Assembly: GCF_900102345.1 (NCBI RefSeq)
Contig: NZ_FNKB01000002.1
Location: 327,653 to 391,652, forward strand
DNA length: 64,000 bases
Origin: Leucobacter chromiiresistens
GTDB taxonomy: Bacteria > Actinomycetota > Actinomycetes > Actinomycetales > Microbacteriaceae
Direction of reading: 5' to 3'
Both the position numbers and the translations under genes were made by a program. The notes below the pieces were generated by a model, which worked only from the letters and a program-made list of their open reading frames with translations, did no database searches and had not been told where the DNA came from. Shown one piece after another: positions 46,417-56,468 of this stretch. Position 1 is the first letter of the stretch; the number at the start of each line of letters is the position of its first letter.

Positions 46417-46874
46417 GCGCTCGCACGCGCGCCATCGTCGGCGTCGCGATCATGAGCGCCGTACTGGTGCTGTACTTCGTCTTCGTCGGCATCCGAGCGG
46501 TCGCGCTGCTCGGCTCGGGAGACCTCATCGCGATCCTCATGGGCGTCGCCATGCTGGTGCTGCCGCTCATCGGTGCGTGGGCGCTCCTGCGCGAGATCAT
46601 GTTCGGCAGTCAGGCCACGCGGCTGGCGGGCCGGCTGGAGGCGGAGGGCGCGCTGCCCGAGGAGCCCGTGTCGGCCCGCCCGTCGGGTCGCCCGGATCGC
46701 GCCGATGCCGACGCCGCGTTCCCGAAGTACCGCGACGAGGTCGAGGCGCAGCCGGAGTCGTGGCGCGCGTGGATGCGCCTCGGAATTGTCTACGACGCGT
46801 GCGGCGATCGGAAGCGGGCGCGCGGTGCGATTCGTCACGCGATCGCCTGCGAACGGCAGGATCTTCGGTCGTAG
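46413..46874 (+). CDS. Membrane protein with TPR-like C-terminal segment
   Basis: A 153-residue protein with two membrane helices (about residues 9-32 and 38-60). A cytoplasmic tail ends in a TPR-like pair of helices (SWRAWMRLGIVYDACGDRKR), so it may hold a partner protein. It is coupled to dapB by a four-base overlap, an arrangement I recall in other Actinobacteria. Function is unknown; it need not be related to lysine synthesis. Confidence 0.78.
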   Translation: MSARTRAIVGVAIMSAVLVLYFVFVGIRAVALLGSGDLIAILMGVAMLVLPLIGAWALLREIMFGSQATRLAGRLEAEGALPEEPVSARPSGRPDRADADAAFPKYRDEVEAQPESWRAWMRLGIVYDACGDRKRARGAIRHAIACERQDLRS

Positions 46875-46982
46875 CCCGGGCGATTCGTGAATCGCGCGCC
46901 GCATGCATAGAATCGATGCCCGGGCCGCCACGTCCGGAGCTTTCTGGAACATGCGATCGACGACCCAGTCTGGAAAGGTGAC

Positions 46983-48581
46983 ATGGCGAAGTACGACCTC
47001 AACGCGCCCGAGCCCGCGACGCGGACGCTCGATTCCGTCAGCGGCATCAGCAAGAAGGGGCTGCCGTCGGGCACGGTCGGAGTGCTCGGCGCCCTGGTCA
47101 TCGGCCTCTCGGTGTGCGCCCCGGCGTACACGCTCACGGCAGCCGTGGGCCCGGCGGCGAGCGAGGTCGGCTATCAGACCCCCGCGATCTTCCTCATGGG
47201 CTTCATCCCGATGCTGCTCGTCGCGCTCGGGTACCGCGCGCTGAACTCCGCGATGCCCGACTCGGGAACCTCCTTCACGTGGGCGACCCGCGCCTTCGGG
47301 CCGTGGATCGGCTGGATGGCGGGCTGGGGCCTCATCGCCGCCACCGTGCTCGTGCTGTCGAACCTGGCGGGCATCGCCGTCGAGTTCCTGTTCCAGTCGA
47401 TCAGCATCATGGCGAACGATCCGTCGATCGCCGACATCGCGGACAACAAGTTCATCAACATCGCGGTCTGCCTCGGGTTCATGGCGCTCGCCACGTTCAT
47501 CTCCTACCGCGGCATGACGTCGACGAAGGTGTTCCAGTACATCACCGTCGTCTTCCAGATGGGCGTCATGGTGTGGTTCATCATCGCCATGTTCGTTGGC
47601 GCGGGCGACCCCGCGAACGCCGAGGGCGCCATGCCCGAGCTGTCGTGGTTCAACCCCTTCGAGGTGAGCAGCTTCAGCGCTTTCGCCGCGGGCATCGCGG
47701 TCTCGATCTTCGTCTACTGGGGCTGGGACACCGTGCTCACGATGGGCGAGGAGACGAAGCCGTCGAAGGGCCGGCTCTCCACGGAGAGCAAGGCCGCGAT
47801 GATCCTCGTCGCCATCCTCGTCGTGCTCTACGTCGGCACGGCGACCGCGACGGTCGCCTTCGCGGGCATCGGCGACGGGCCGACGGGCCTCGGCAACTCC
47901 GCCATCGTCGAGAACGTGTTCGCGGCGCTCGCGCACCCCGTGATGGGGCCCGCCGCGATCCTGCTGTCGCTCGCCATCCTGGTCAGCGCCATGGCCTCGA
48001 TCAACTCGACCGCCATCTCGCCCGCCCGCACCCTGCTCGCGATGGCGCACTACCGGGCGCTGCCCGCGGCGATCAAGCGCGTCCACCCGAAGTTCAAGTC
48101 GCCGCACGTCGCCCTCATGCTCTCCTCGATCGTGGCGTCGGTCTTCTACGCCGTGATGCGGTTCGTCAGCGAGGACGTGCTGTGGGACACCATCACCGCG
48201 CTCGGCATGATGGTGTGCTTCTACTACGGCATCACCGCTCTCGCGAGCCCCTGGTACTTCCGCAGGACCGCGGTGCGCGAGGGCGTCGGATCGATCATCT
48301 CGAAGATCGTGCTTCCGGGGCTCGGCGGCGTGCTGCTGCTGATCGTGTTCGTGAAGACCACGATCGACTCGATGAGCCCCGATGCGGGATCGGGCAGCAA
48401 TATCGCGGGCGTCGGCCTCGTCGGCATCATCGGCGTCGGCGTGCTCGGCATCGGCGTGGTGCTGATGCTCCTGCAGGCGAAGGCCTCGCCCGAGTTCTTC
48501 TCGGGGCGCGTACTGGCGCGCGTCGACGCCTCGGAGGACACCTCGGCGATGCCGGTGTTTGACGACGGCCTCGGCTCGTAG
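46983..48581 (+). CDS. APC-family amino acid permease
   Basis: A 532-residue transporter with about twelve to fourteen hydrophobic segments. Helix 1 carries [21 protein letters not shown], and a later block reads [20 protein letters not shown], which is close to the amino-acid/metabolite branch of the APC superfamily. The substrate cannot be named. TAGAAT lies about 70 bases upstream, and GGAAAGGTGAC precedes the ATG. It is the fourth APC permease in this window and stands alone between dapB and thyA. Confidence 0.85.
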   Translation: MAKYDLNAPEPATRTLDSVSGISKKGLPSGTVGVLGALVIGLSVCAPAYTLTAAVGPAASEVGYQTPAIFLMGFIPMLLVALGYRALNSAMPDSGTSFTWATRAFGPWIGWMAGWGLIAATVLVLSNLAGIAVEFLFQSISIMANDPSIADIADNKFINIAVCLGFMALATFISYRGMTSTKVFQYITVVFQMGVMVWFIIAMFVGAGDPANAEGAMPELSWFNPFEVSSFSAFAAGIAVSIFVYWGWDTVLTMGEETKPSKGRLSTESKAAMILVAILVVLYVGTATATVAFAGIGDGPTGLGNSAIVENVFAALAHPVMGPAAILLSLAILVSAMASINSTAISPARTLLAMAHYRALPAAIKRVHPKFKSPHVALMLSSIVASVFYAVMRFVSEDVLWDTITALGMMVCFYYGITALASPWYFRRTAVREGVGSIISKIVLPGLGGVLLLIVFVKTTIDSMSPDAGSGSNIAGVGLVGIIGVGVLGIGVVLMLLQAKASPEFFSGRVLARVDASEDTSAMPVFDDGLGS

Positions 48582-48637
48582 CCCGCGCCGCCGTGCACCT
48601 CGGCGTTCCCGGAGCGGGCCGCGGTAGACTCGGGCCC

Positions 48638-49447
<810 letters not shown>

Positions 49448-49448
49448 T

Positions 49449-49973
49449 GTGATCCTCGGAATGATCTGGGCCGAGGCCCGCGGGGGAGCCATCGGCCGCG
49501 GCGGCGACATGCCGTGGCGCCTGCCGGAGGACGCGGCGTTCTTCAAAGAGCGGACCCTCGGCGCGCCGGTGGTCATGGGTCGCAGCACCTGGGAGTCGCT
49601 GCCGGAGCGCTTCCGGCCGCTGCCGGGGCGCGAGAACGTCGTGATCACGCGCGACGCCGACTACGACGCGCCCGGGGCGACGGTGGAGCCGAGCCTCGAA
49701 TCGGCGCTCGCGGCGCTCGGCGAGCGCACGGGAGTCGAGGATCGCGTCTGGATCATGGGCGGCGGCCGACTCTACCGCGCCGCGATGCCGTATGCCGACG
49801 AACTCGTCGTGACCCGCATCGAACTCGATGTGCCCGACGCCGACACCTTCGCGCCGCAGATCGGGCCGGAGTGGACGCTCGTCGATGCGGGCACGCCCGA
49901 GACCTCGCGGACGGGGCTCGTGTACCGCTTCGAGCGGTGGCGCACGGAGGCTCCGAGAGAGAACGTCCGGTAG
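49449..49973 (+). CDS. folA: Dihydrofolate reductase
   Basis: A 174-residue NADPH-dependent enzyme that regenerates the tetrahydrofolate used up by ThyA. GGDMPWRLPEDAAFFKE holds the folate-binding aspartate region and the Trp loop, VVMGRSTWESLP is the NADPH motif, and IMGGGRLYRAAM is the second. GTG at 49449 begins two bases past the thyA stop. Its TAG stop is also the first three bases of the -10 box of dapA. Confidence 0.95.
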   Translation: MILGMIWAEARGGAIGRGGDMPWRLPEDAAFFKERTLGAPVVMGRSTWESLPERFRPLPGRENVVITRDADYDAPGATVEPSLESALAALGERTGVEDRVWIMGGGRLYRAAMPYADELVVTRIELDVPDADTFAPQIGPEWTLVDAGTPETSRTGLVYRFERWRTEAPRENVR

Positions 49974-49982
49974 CCTAGTCAC

Positions 49983-50963
49983 GTGGCACACCCAGAGAAT
50001 CCTTTCGGTCAGGTCCTCGTCGCACTCATCACGCCGTTCCACGCCGATGGTGAAGTCGATTGGGCTGCGACCGAGAAGCACATCGACGACTGCATCTCGA
50101 GCGGCGCGGACGGCATCGTGGTCACCGGTACGACCGGTGAGACGAGCACGCTGACCGACCCGGAGAAGCTGAAGCTCGTCGAGGTCGCGAAGTCGGTCTC
50201 GGGCGGCCGTGCCAAGATCATCACGGGCGGCGGCTCGAACGAGACGGCCCACGCGATCGAGCTCTACCGCGCCAGTGAGCGCGCGGGGGCCGACGGCGTG
50301 ATGATCGTCACTCCGTACTACAACAAGCCGACCCAGGCCGGCCTCCTCACGCACTTCCGCATGGTGGCGGACGCGACCGATCTGCCCGTCATCCTGTACG
50401 ACATTCCGGGCCGCACGGGCGTGCCGATCACGTACGAGACGCTGCTGCGGCTCGCCAAGCACCCGAACATCCTCGCCGTGAAAGACGCGAAGGGCGACTT
50501 CAGCGAGGTCAGCCGCGTGCTGAACCAGACCGACCTGATGTACTTCTCGGGCGACGACGCGAACGTGCTGCCGCACCTGTCGATCGGCGCGACCGGCCTC
50601 ATCGGGGTGACCGCGAACATCGCGGCCGCTCCGTACCGGGCGATCATCGACGCCGTCAACGCAGGAGACCTCCATACGGCCCGCGACGTGCATCAGCGGC
50701 TCGAGCCGCTGGTGCGCGCCGTCATGACGCACGTTCCCGGCACCGTCGCCGCCAAGTACATCCTCCACGGTCTCGGACGGATCGGCAGCCCGCGCGTGCG
50801 ACTGCCGCTCGTCGGGCCGGAGGAGTGGGAGGCCGCCCTCATCGAGGACGAGCTCGCCCTCATCACCGATGCCCCCGGCATCGATCTCTCGAACTTCAGG
50901 CCGGACCGCAACGCGGCTGCCGGCGGTGCCCTGCCCCGGATCGCAGGCACCACCCGCCAATAA
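49983..50963 (+). CDS. dapA: 4-hydroxy-tetrahydrodipicolinate synthase
   Basis: A 326-residue TIM-barrel enzyme that joins pyruvate with aspartate semialdehyde, the first committed step to lysine and diaminopimelate. The tyrosine of the proton relay lies in VTPYYNKPTQAG, the Schiff-base lysine in LAVKDAKGDF, and the N-terminal GTTGETSTL is the substrate motif. A TAGCCT -10 box (49971-49976) overlaps the folA stop and ends six bases before the GTG, so initiation may be leaderless. It directly precedes rnj, as in many actinobacteria. Confidence 0.96.
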   Translation: MAHPENPFGQVLVALITPFHADGEVDWAATEKHIDDCISSGADGIVVTGTTGETSTLTDPEKLKLVEVAKSVSGGRAKIITGGGSNETAHAIELYRASERAGADGVMIVTPYYNKPTQAGLLTHFRMVADATDLPVILYDIPGRTGVPITYETLLRLAKHPNILAVKDAKGDFSEVSRVLNQTDLMYFSGDDANVLPHLSIGATGLIGVTANIAAAPYRAIIDAVNAGDLHTARDVHQRLEPLVRAVMTHVPGTVAAKYILHGLGRIGSPRVRLPLVGPEEWEAALIEDELALITDAPGIDLSNFRPDRNAAAGGALPRIAGTTRQ

Positions 50964-50974
50964 CAGGAGGCTCA

Positions 50975-52651
50975 GTGCCCAACCCCGTAATCACCCCGCC
51001 CGCGCTCGAATCGGGCACCCTTCGCATCACGCCGCTCGGCGGCCTCGGCGAGGTGGGCCGCAACATGACGGTCTACGAGATCGACGGCAAGCTGCTCGTC
51101 GTCGACTGCGGCGTGCTCTTCCCCGAGGAGCACCAGCCGGGCGTCGACGTGATCCTGCCCGACATCTCGAAGATCGAGCATCGCCTCGGCGACATCGTCG
51201 CCGTGGTGCTCACGCACGGCCACGAAGACCACATCGGCGCGGTGCCGTACCTGCTGAAGCGGCGCGAGAACATCCCGCTCATCGGCTCGAAGCTGACGCT
51301 CGCGTTCGTCGAGGCGAAGCTCAAGGAGCACCGCATCCGCCCCGAGACGCGCGTCGTCGCCGAGGGCGACCGCATCACGACCGGTCCGTTCGACCTCGAG
51401 TTCATCGCGGTGAACCACTCGATCCCCGATGCGCTCGCCGTGGCCATCCGCACCGACGCCGGGCTGGTCATCGGCACCGGCGACTTCAAGATGGATCAGC
51501 TGCCGCTCGACGGCCGCATCACCGATCTGCGCGCCTTCGCCCGTCTCGGCGAAGAGGGCGTCGACCTCTTCATGACCGACTCGACCAACGCCGAGGTGCC
51601 CGGCTTCACGGCCCTCGAGAAGGACATCGGGCCGGTGCTCGAGCGCGTCATCGAGAAGGCGCCCGGCAAGGTGGTGGTCGCGAGCTTCTCGAGCCACGTG
51701 CACCGCGTGCAGCAGGTGCTCGACGCCGCGCAGAAGAACGGGCGCCGCGTCGTGCTGCTCGGCCGCTCCATGGTGCGCAACATGAAGATCGCCTCCGATC
51801 TCGGGTACCTGACCGTTCCCGAGGGCGTGCTCGTCGACCTGAAGAAGAGCGGCGACATCCCCGACGACCGCATCGTGTACATGTCGACCGGTTCGCAGGG
51901 CGAGCCGATGGCGGTGCTCGCGCGCATGGTGAACCAGGAGCACCAGGTCGAGATCGGCGCGAACGACACCGTGATCCTCGCGTCGAGCCTCATCCCGGGC
52001 AACGAGAACTCGGTCTACCGCATCATCAACGGCCTCATGAAGCTCGGCGCGAACGTCGTGCACAAGGGCAACGCCAAGGTGCACGTCTCGGGTCACGCCT
52101 CCGCGGGCGAGCTCATGTACTGCTACAACATCGTGCGCCCGAAGAACGTGATGCCGATCCACGGCGAGTACCGTCACCTCATCGCGAACGCGGGTGTCGC
52201 CATCCAGACCGGTGTGCCGCAGAACCGCACGATCATCGCCGAGAACGGCACGGTCGTCGATCTCGCCGACGGCGTCGCCCGCAAGGTCGGCCAGCTCGAG
52301 ATCGACTTCATCTACGTCGACGGCAAGAGCGTCGGCCGCGTCACCGACGAGGACCTGCGGGATCGCCGCACGCTCGCCGAGGAGGGGTTCATCTCGGTCA
52401 TCACGGTCGTCGAGACGAGCCTCGGGCAGATCATCTCGGGCCCCGAGGTGCACGCCAAGGGCGTCGCGGAGGACGACCGGGTCTTCGACAAGATCAAGCC
52501 GCAGATCGCCGACGCCCTCGAGCAGGCGATGAAGGACGGCGTGACCGACCCCCATGCGCTGCAGCAGATCACCCGGCGCACCGTGGGCCGCTGGGTGGGC
52601 ACGAAGCTGCGCCGGAAGTCGATGATCGTCCCTGTCGTGGTCGTGGTGTAG
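50975..52651 (+). CDS. rnj: Ribonuclease J
   Basis: A 558-residue metallo-beta-lactamase/beta-CASP ribonuclease with both endo- and 5'-exonuclease activity on RNA. The metal motif HGHEDHIGA and later histidines (HSIPDA, SSHVHRV, HVSGHASAGEL) are intact. The beta-CASP block and a C-terminal domain follow, with the odd terminal run MIVPVVVVV. GTG follows AGGAGG, 11 bases after the dapA stop. It probably works with PNPase in RNA turnover. Confidence 0.96.
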   Translation: MPNPVITPPALESGTLRITPLGGLGEVGRNMTVYEIDGKLLVVDCGVLFPEEHQPGVDVILPDISKIEHRLGDIVAVVLTHGHEDHIGAVPYLLKRRENIPLIGSKLTLAFVEAKLKEHRIRPETRVVAEGDRITTGPFDLEFIAVNHSIPDALAVAIRTDAGLVIGTGDFKMDQLPLDGRITDLRAFARLGEEGVDLFMTDSTNAEVPGFTALEKDIGPVLERVIEKAPGKVVVASFSSHVHRVQQVLDAAQKNGRRVVLLGRSMVRNMKIASDLGYLTVPEGVLVDLKKSGDIPDDRIVYMSTGSQGEPMAVLARMVNQEHQVEIGANDTVILASSLIPGNENSVYRIINGLMKLGANVVHKGNAKVHVSGHASAGELMYCYNIVRPKNVMPIHGEYRHLIANAGVAIQTGVPQNRTIIAENGTVVDLADGVARKVGQLEIDFIYVDGKSVGRVTDEDLRDRRTLAEEGFISVITVVETSLGQIISGPEVHAKGVAEDDRVFDKIKPQIADALEQAMKDGVTDPHALQQITRRTVGRWVGTKLRRKSMIVPVVVVV

Positions 52652-52654
52652 CTC

Positions 52655-53728
52655 GTGACGACCGGTTCGGCTTCGGCCGTCGCCCGGTTCGCCTCCGACG
52701 CGGAGCGCGCGGAGTGGAATGCGCGCATCGCCGCGAACCCGGGCGGCGGAGAGGTGTGGGCGGGCGAGCAGTACCTCGACGTCAAGCGCGCCGAGAACGG
52801 GTACCGCGACTTCCGCGTCATCGTGGAGCGCGGTGCACGCCCGCCCATCGCCGTCGGCGTGCTCGCGAAGCGCGCGCCGCTGCTCGGCTGGTGGTGGCAT
52901 CTGCCCGCGGGGCCCGCGGGCGCGGACGCCGCGGAGGTGCTCGAGACGGCTGCGGCCGTCGCCGCGCTCGCGCGGGCCTCCGGCGCCTTCCTCCTCAAGA
53001 TCGAGCCGCGGATCGGCCGCGAGGCGATCCCCGACATCCACGAGGCCGGCTACCGCGACGCCGTGCGCATCATTCCGAACCCCTCGACGGTGCTCGTCGA
53101 CGTCTCCGGTTCGGAGGACGAGGTGTTCGCGCGGATCGGCAAGAAGGCGCGCAACGCGATCAACCGGGCTCGGCGGGATGGCATCTCGGTGTCGCGGGTC
53201 GAGCCCACCGCCGAGCACAGCGCCCAGCTCTTCGGGCTGCTGCAGGAGACCGCCGAGGGGCGGTTCGTGCTGCGCTCGGAGCGGTACTACCGCGAGTTCT
53301 GGCAGCGCTTCTCGCAAGCCGGCGTCGGGCAGATGTTCCTCGCGCACCGCGACGGTGCGCTCGTCGCCGGAGCGTACGCGATGGCGCTCGGCGCGAAGAC
53401 GACGTACAAGGACGGTGCCTCCATGCGGGCGAAGACGGCCTACGGGGCCTCGCACGCGCTGCAGTGGGAGGTCATGCGCTGGGCGAACGAGCGCGGCGCC
53501 CTCGTGCACGACCTGTGCGGCGCGCCGCCCTCGGATCGCGCCGACGATCGCGAGCACCCGCTGTTCGGCGTGGGGCAGTTCAAGCGCTCGTTCTCGCCGC
53601 AGATCGTCGACTACGCCGGTGCGTTCGACCTGCCGCTGCGCCCGCTGGCGTACCGCATCTGGGAGGTCGCGGGCGATCGGATCGCGCGACGCGTCTCACT
53701 CGCCGTTCGGAAGGACCCCTACTACTGA
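52655..53728 (+). CDS. Fem-type peptidyltransferase (GNAT-fold), upstream of murJ
   Basis: A 357-residue protein of the FemAB/FemX group with two tandem GNAT-like domains. Typical blocks are IGKKARNAINRARRDGI, where the family's basic loop lies, and LVAGAYAMALGAKTTYKDGAS. Fem enzymes use aminoacyl-tRNA to add amino acids to the lipid II or peptidoglycan stem peptide. It starts three bases after rnj and its stop overlaps the murJ ATG. The residue it adds cannot be told from the sequence. Confidence 0.88.
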   Translation: MTTGSASAVARFASDAERAEWNARIAANPGGGEVWAGEQYLDVKRAENGYRDFRVIVERGARPPIAVGVLAKRAPLLGWWWHLPAGPAGADAAEVLETAAAVAALARASGAFLLKIEPRIGREAIPDIHEAGYRDAVRIIPNPSTVLVDVSGSEDEVFARIGKKARNAINRARRDGISVSRVEPTAEHSAQLFGLLQETAEGRFVLRSERYYREFWQRFSQAGVGQMFLAHRDGALVAGAYAMALGAKTTYKDGASMRAKTAYGASHALQWEVMRWANERGALVHDLCGAPPSDRADDREHPLFGVGQFKRSFSPQIVDYAGAFDLPLRPLAYRIWEVAGDRIARRVSLAVRKDPYY

Positions 53729-55347
53729 TGGCCGCCGGACTCATCCGCGCGAGCGCCGTCATGGCGTCGGGCACGATCGTCTCGCGCGTGCTCGGCCTCG
53801 CGAAGGCCATGCTGCTCGCCTACGCCATCGGCTCGGTCGGGGCGCGCTCGGCCGACGCGTTCGCGAACGGCAACCTGCTGCCGAACACCGTCTACATGAT
53901 CCTCATCGGCGGCGTGCTCAACGCCGTGCTGGTGCCGCAGATCGTCAAGGCCGCTCAGAACAGCGACGGGGGAGCGGGGTACATCAACAAGATCCTCACC
54001 CTCGTCACGACCGCGCTCGTGGTGATCACGGGCCTCGCGATGGCGGCGGCCCCGTGGATCGTGCGGATCACCGTGGAGGGCTGGGGCGAGGATCAGCTCG
54101 CGCTCGCCACGGCGTTCGCGTACTGGTGCATGCCCCAGGTCGTCTTCTACGGCATCTACACCGTCATGGGCGAGGTGCTGAATGCCCGCAGCCGGTTCGG
54201 CCCCTTCACGTGGGCTCCCGTGCTCAACAACCTGATCGCGATCGGCGGCATTCTCGTCTTCATCGCGATGTTCGGCGCCGACCCTGAGGGGCGTCTCGCG
54301 GTGACGGGGTGGACGCCCGAGATGATCGCCGTGCTGGGCGGCAGCGCGACGCTCGGCATCGTGGCGCAGGCGCTCATCCTCTTCGTGTCGTGGCGCAACG
54401 CGGGCATCCGCTTCCGGCCAGACTTCGCCTGGCGCGGCGTGGGCCTCGGCCACACCGCCCGCCTCGCGACGTGGACGCTCGCAATGGTCGTGGTGATGCA
54501 GGTCGGCGGCATCGTGACGAACCGCATCGTCGCGATCGGCTCGGGGGAGGGGCCGTCCACGAGCGCGATGCAGAACGTCTGGCTCATCTTCATGATGCCG
54601 CACTCCGTGATCGCGGTATCGCTCGCGACCGCCTACTTCACCCGGTTGGCGGAGTGGGGGCAGTCCGGCCGCATGACCGAGTTCCGGAGCGACCTCTCGG
54701 CGTCGCTGCGGCAGATCGCGCTCGTCATGGTCTACGCCGCCGTGATCCTCGTCACCGCGGCGCCCTTCGTCGGCCGCATCATCAACTTCGGGGCGCTGCC
54801 CGAGCAGGTCGACATGTTCGCCGAGGCCCTCGTCGCCTACGCGGCGAGCCTCGCGGCCTACAGCTTCCTGTTCGTCGTGCAGCGCGCCTTCTACGCGCTC
54901 TCCGACACGCGGACGCCGTTCGTGTTCACCACGATCCAGATGGTGCTCGTCATGGCGCTCTCCCTGCTGCTGCCCGTGCTCGTCGCCCCCCGCCACATCG
55001 GCGTCTCGTTCGCGGTGATCTGGTCGTTCGCCACGATCGTCGAGGCGCTGATCGCGACCTGGCTGCTCCGGCGCAAGATCGGCTCCATCGACGGGCGGCG
55101 AGTGGCGCAGAGCCTGACGAAGTACCTCATCGCCGCCGTTCCCGCCCTCGCCGTCGGCCTGCTCGCGACGCACCTCGGGCGCCTCATCGCGCCCGAGTTC
55201 GGCGTCTGGCAGGCGCTCCCGTTCGCGGTCGTCGAGGCCGTCGTCGTCGGCGTCGTCTATCTGCTGGTGCTCCGCCTGCTCCGATCCTCTGAGGTGTCGG
55301 ACATCGTCGGCACGCTCACCCGAACTCTCGGAAGGACCCGTTCGTGA
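53728..55347 (+). CDS. murJ: Lipid II flippase MurJ
   Basis: A 539-residue MATE/MOP-type membrane protein with about fourteen hydrophobic segments. ASGTIVSRVLGLAKAMLLAYA holds the first-helix arginine, and LLPNTVYMILIGGVLNAVLVPQ is the conserved helix-2 block. It flips lipid II across the membrane for peptidoglycan synthesis. It is short, without the long pseudokinase tail of mycobacterial MviN. It sits between two Fem-type genes, the first overlapping its start by one base and the second its stop by four. Confidence 0.93.
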   Translation: MAAGLIRASAVMASGTIVSRVLGLAKAMLLAYAIGSVGARSADAFANGNLLPNTVYMILIGGVLNAVLVPQIVKAAQNSDGGAGYINKILTLVTTALVVITGLAMAAAPWIVRITVEGWGEDQLALATAFAYWCMPQVVFYGIYTVMGEVLNARSRFGPFTWAPVLNNLIAIGGILVFIAMFGADPEGRLAVTGWTPEMIAVLGGSATLGIVAQALILFVSWRNAGIRFRPDFAWRGVGLGHTARLATWTLAMVVVMQVGGIVTNRIVAIGSGEGPSTSAMQNVWLIFMMPHSVIAVSLATAYFTRLAEWGQSGRMTEFRSDLSASLRQIALVMVYAAVILVTAAPFVGRIINFGALPEQVDMFAEALVAYAASLAAYSFLFVVQRAFYALSDTRTPFVFTTIQMVLVMALSLLLPVLVAPRHIGVSFAVIWSFATIVEALIATWLLRRKIGSIDGRRVAQSLTKYLIAAVPALAVGLLATHLGRLIAPEFGVWQALPFAVVEAVVVGVVYLLVLRLLRSSEVSDIVGTLTRTLGRTRS

Positions 55348-56378
55348 CCTCCCTCACCGTGACCCCCTGCACCGACCGCGCCGAGTGGGATGCCACCGTC
55401 GAGCGGCTCGGCGGCCACCCGCTGCAGCTGTGGGGCTGGGGCGACGTGAAGTCGGCCCACCGATGGTCGGCCGAGCGCGTGCTCGTGCGCTCGGGCGCCG
55501 GCGCCGACGCGCCCGTGGTGGGCGCCTGCCAGCTCCTCACCCGAACGCTGCCCGGCCCGATCGGCGACTTCGTCTACGCGCCTCGCGGCCCCGTGCTCGC
55601 GCGCGACGCCGAGGCGCCGGAGCGGCCCGCCGCCGCGCCGGCACCTTCCGCCGTCGCCGATGCCGTCGCCGACTACGTGCACGGCTCTCGGCGTGCGGTG
55701 GCGCTCTCGGTGGAGCCCGACGAGGACGCGGGCGCGTTCGCCCTCACGCCCCGCTGGCGCCGCGCCGAGACGCCCGTGCTGCCGGCGCGCACGCTGATCC
55801 TGGATCTGCGGCGGTCGGAGGAGGAACTGCTCGCGGACATGTCGAAGAAGCACCGGCAGTACATCCGGAAGTCGGGCCGGGAGGACGCCCTGCAGATCCG
55901 CCCGGTCGAGACGCTCGAGCAGCTCGACGCCTGCCTCGAGGTGTACCGCGAGACGAGCGAGCGCGCCGATTTCGGGCTGCACGAGGACTCCTACTACCAA
56001 GACGTGTTCACCATGCTCGGAGACGACGCCCCGGTCTGGGCGGCGTACGCCGAGGGCCGCCCGGTGGCGTTCCTCTTCATGGCGAAGTCGCGCCGCACCG
56101 CGTTCGAGCTGTACGGCGGGATGGACGAGACGGGGCAGCGCCTGCGCGCCAACTACGCGCTCAAGTGGCACGTCATCAGGCTCATGAAGTCGATCGGGAT
56201 CGAGCGGTACGACTTCGGCGGCCTCATCAACGACGGCGTGACCACCTTCAAGACGGGCTTCGCGTCGCACGAGAACCTGCTCGCGGGCAGCTGGGACCGC
56301 CCGGGCCCGGGGTACGCGCTGTGGTCGAAGGGCCTGCCGCTCGCGAAGCGCGCGGTTCGGGCGCTGCGCCGACGCTAG
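55344..56378 (+). CDS. Fem-type peptidyltransferase (GNAT-fold), downstream of murJ
   Basis: A 344-residue member of the FemAB/FemX group, distinct from the one upstream of murJ. Typical motifs are MSKKHRQYIRKSGRE and AFELYGGMDETGQRLRANYAL, followed by YDFGGLINDGVTTFKTGF. The core suggests an aminoacyl-tRNA-dependent amino acid addition to lipid II. GTG overlaps the murJ stop by four bases, so the three genes are made together. Two non-identical Fem proteins suggest an interpeptide bridge or side-chain of two residues. Confidence 0.9.
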   Translation: MTSLTVTPCTDRAEWDATVERLGGHPLQLWGWGDVKSAHRWSAERVLVRSGAGADAPVVGACQLLTRTLPGPIGDFVYAPRGPVLARDAEAPERPAAAPAPSAVADAVADYVHGSRRAVALSVEPDEDAGAFALTPRWRRAETPVLPARTLILDLRRSEEELLADMSKKHRQYIRKSGREDALQIRPVETLEQLDACLEVYRETSERADFGLHEDSYYQDVFTMLGDDAPVWAAYAEGRPVAFLFMAKSRRTAFELYGGMDETGQRLRANYALKWHVIRLMKSIGIERYDFGGLINDGVTTFKTGFASHENLLAGSWDRPGPGYALWSKGLPLAKRAVRALRRR

Positions 56379-56468
56379 GGGCTCCGCCGGTCGCCTCCGG
56401 GCCCGGCGATTCGCGCGGGCGCGGAGCGTCAACTCGCCATTGTCGGCGGTCGAACGTACCCTCGTACC

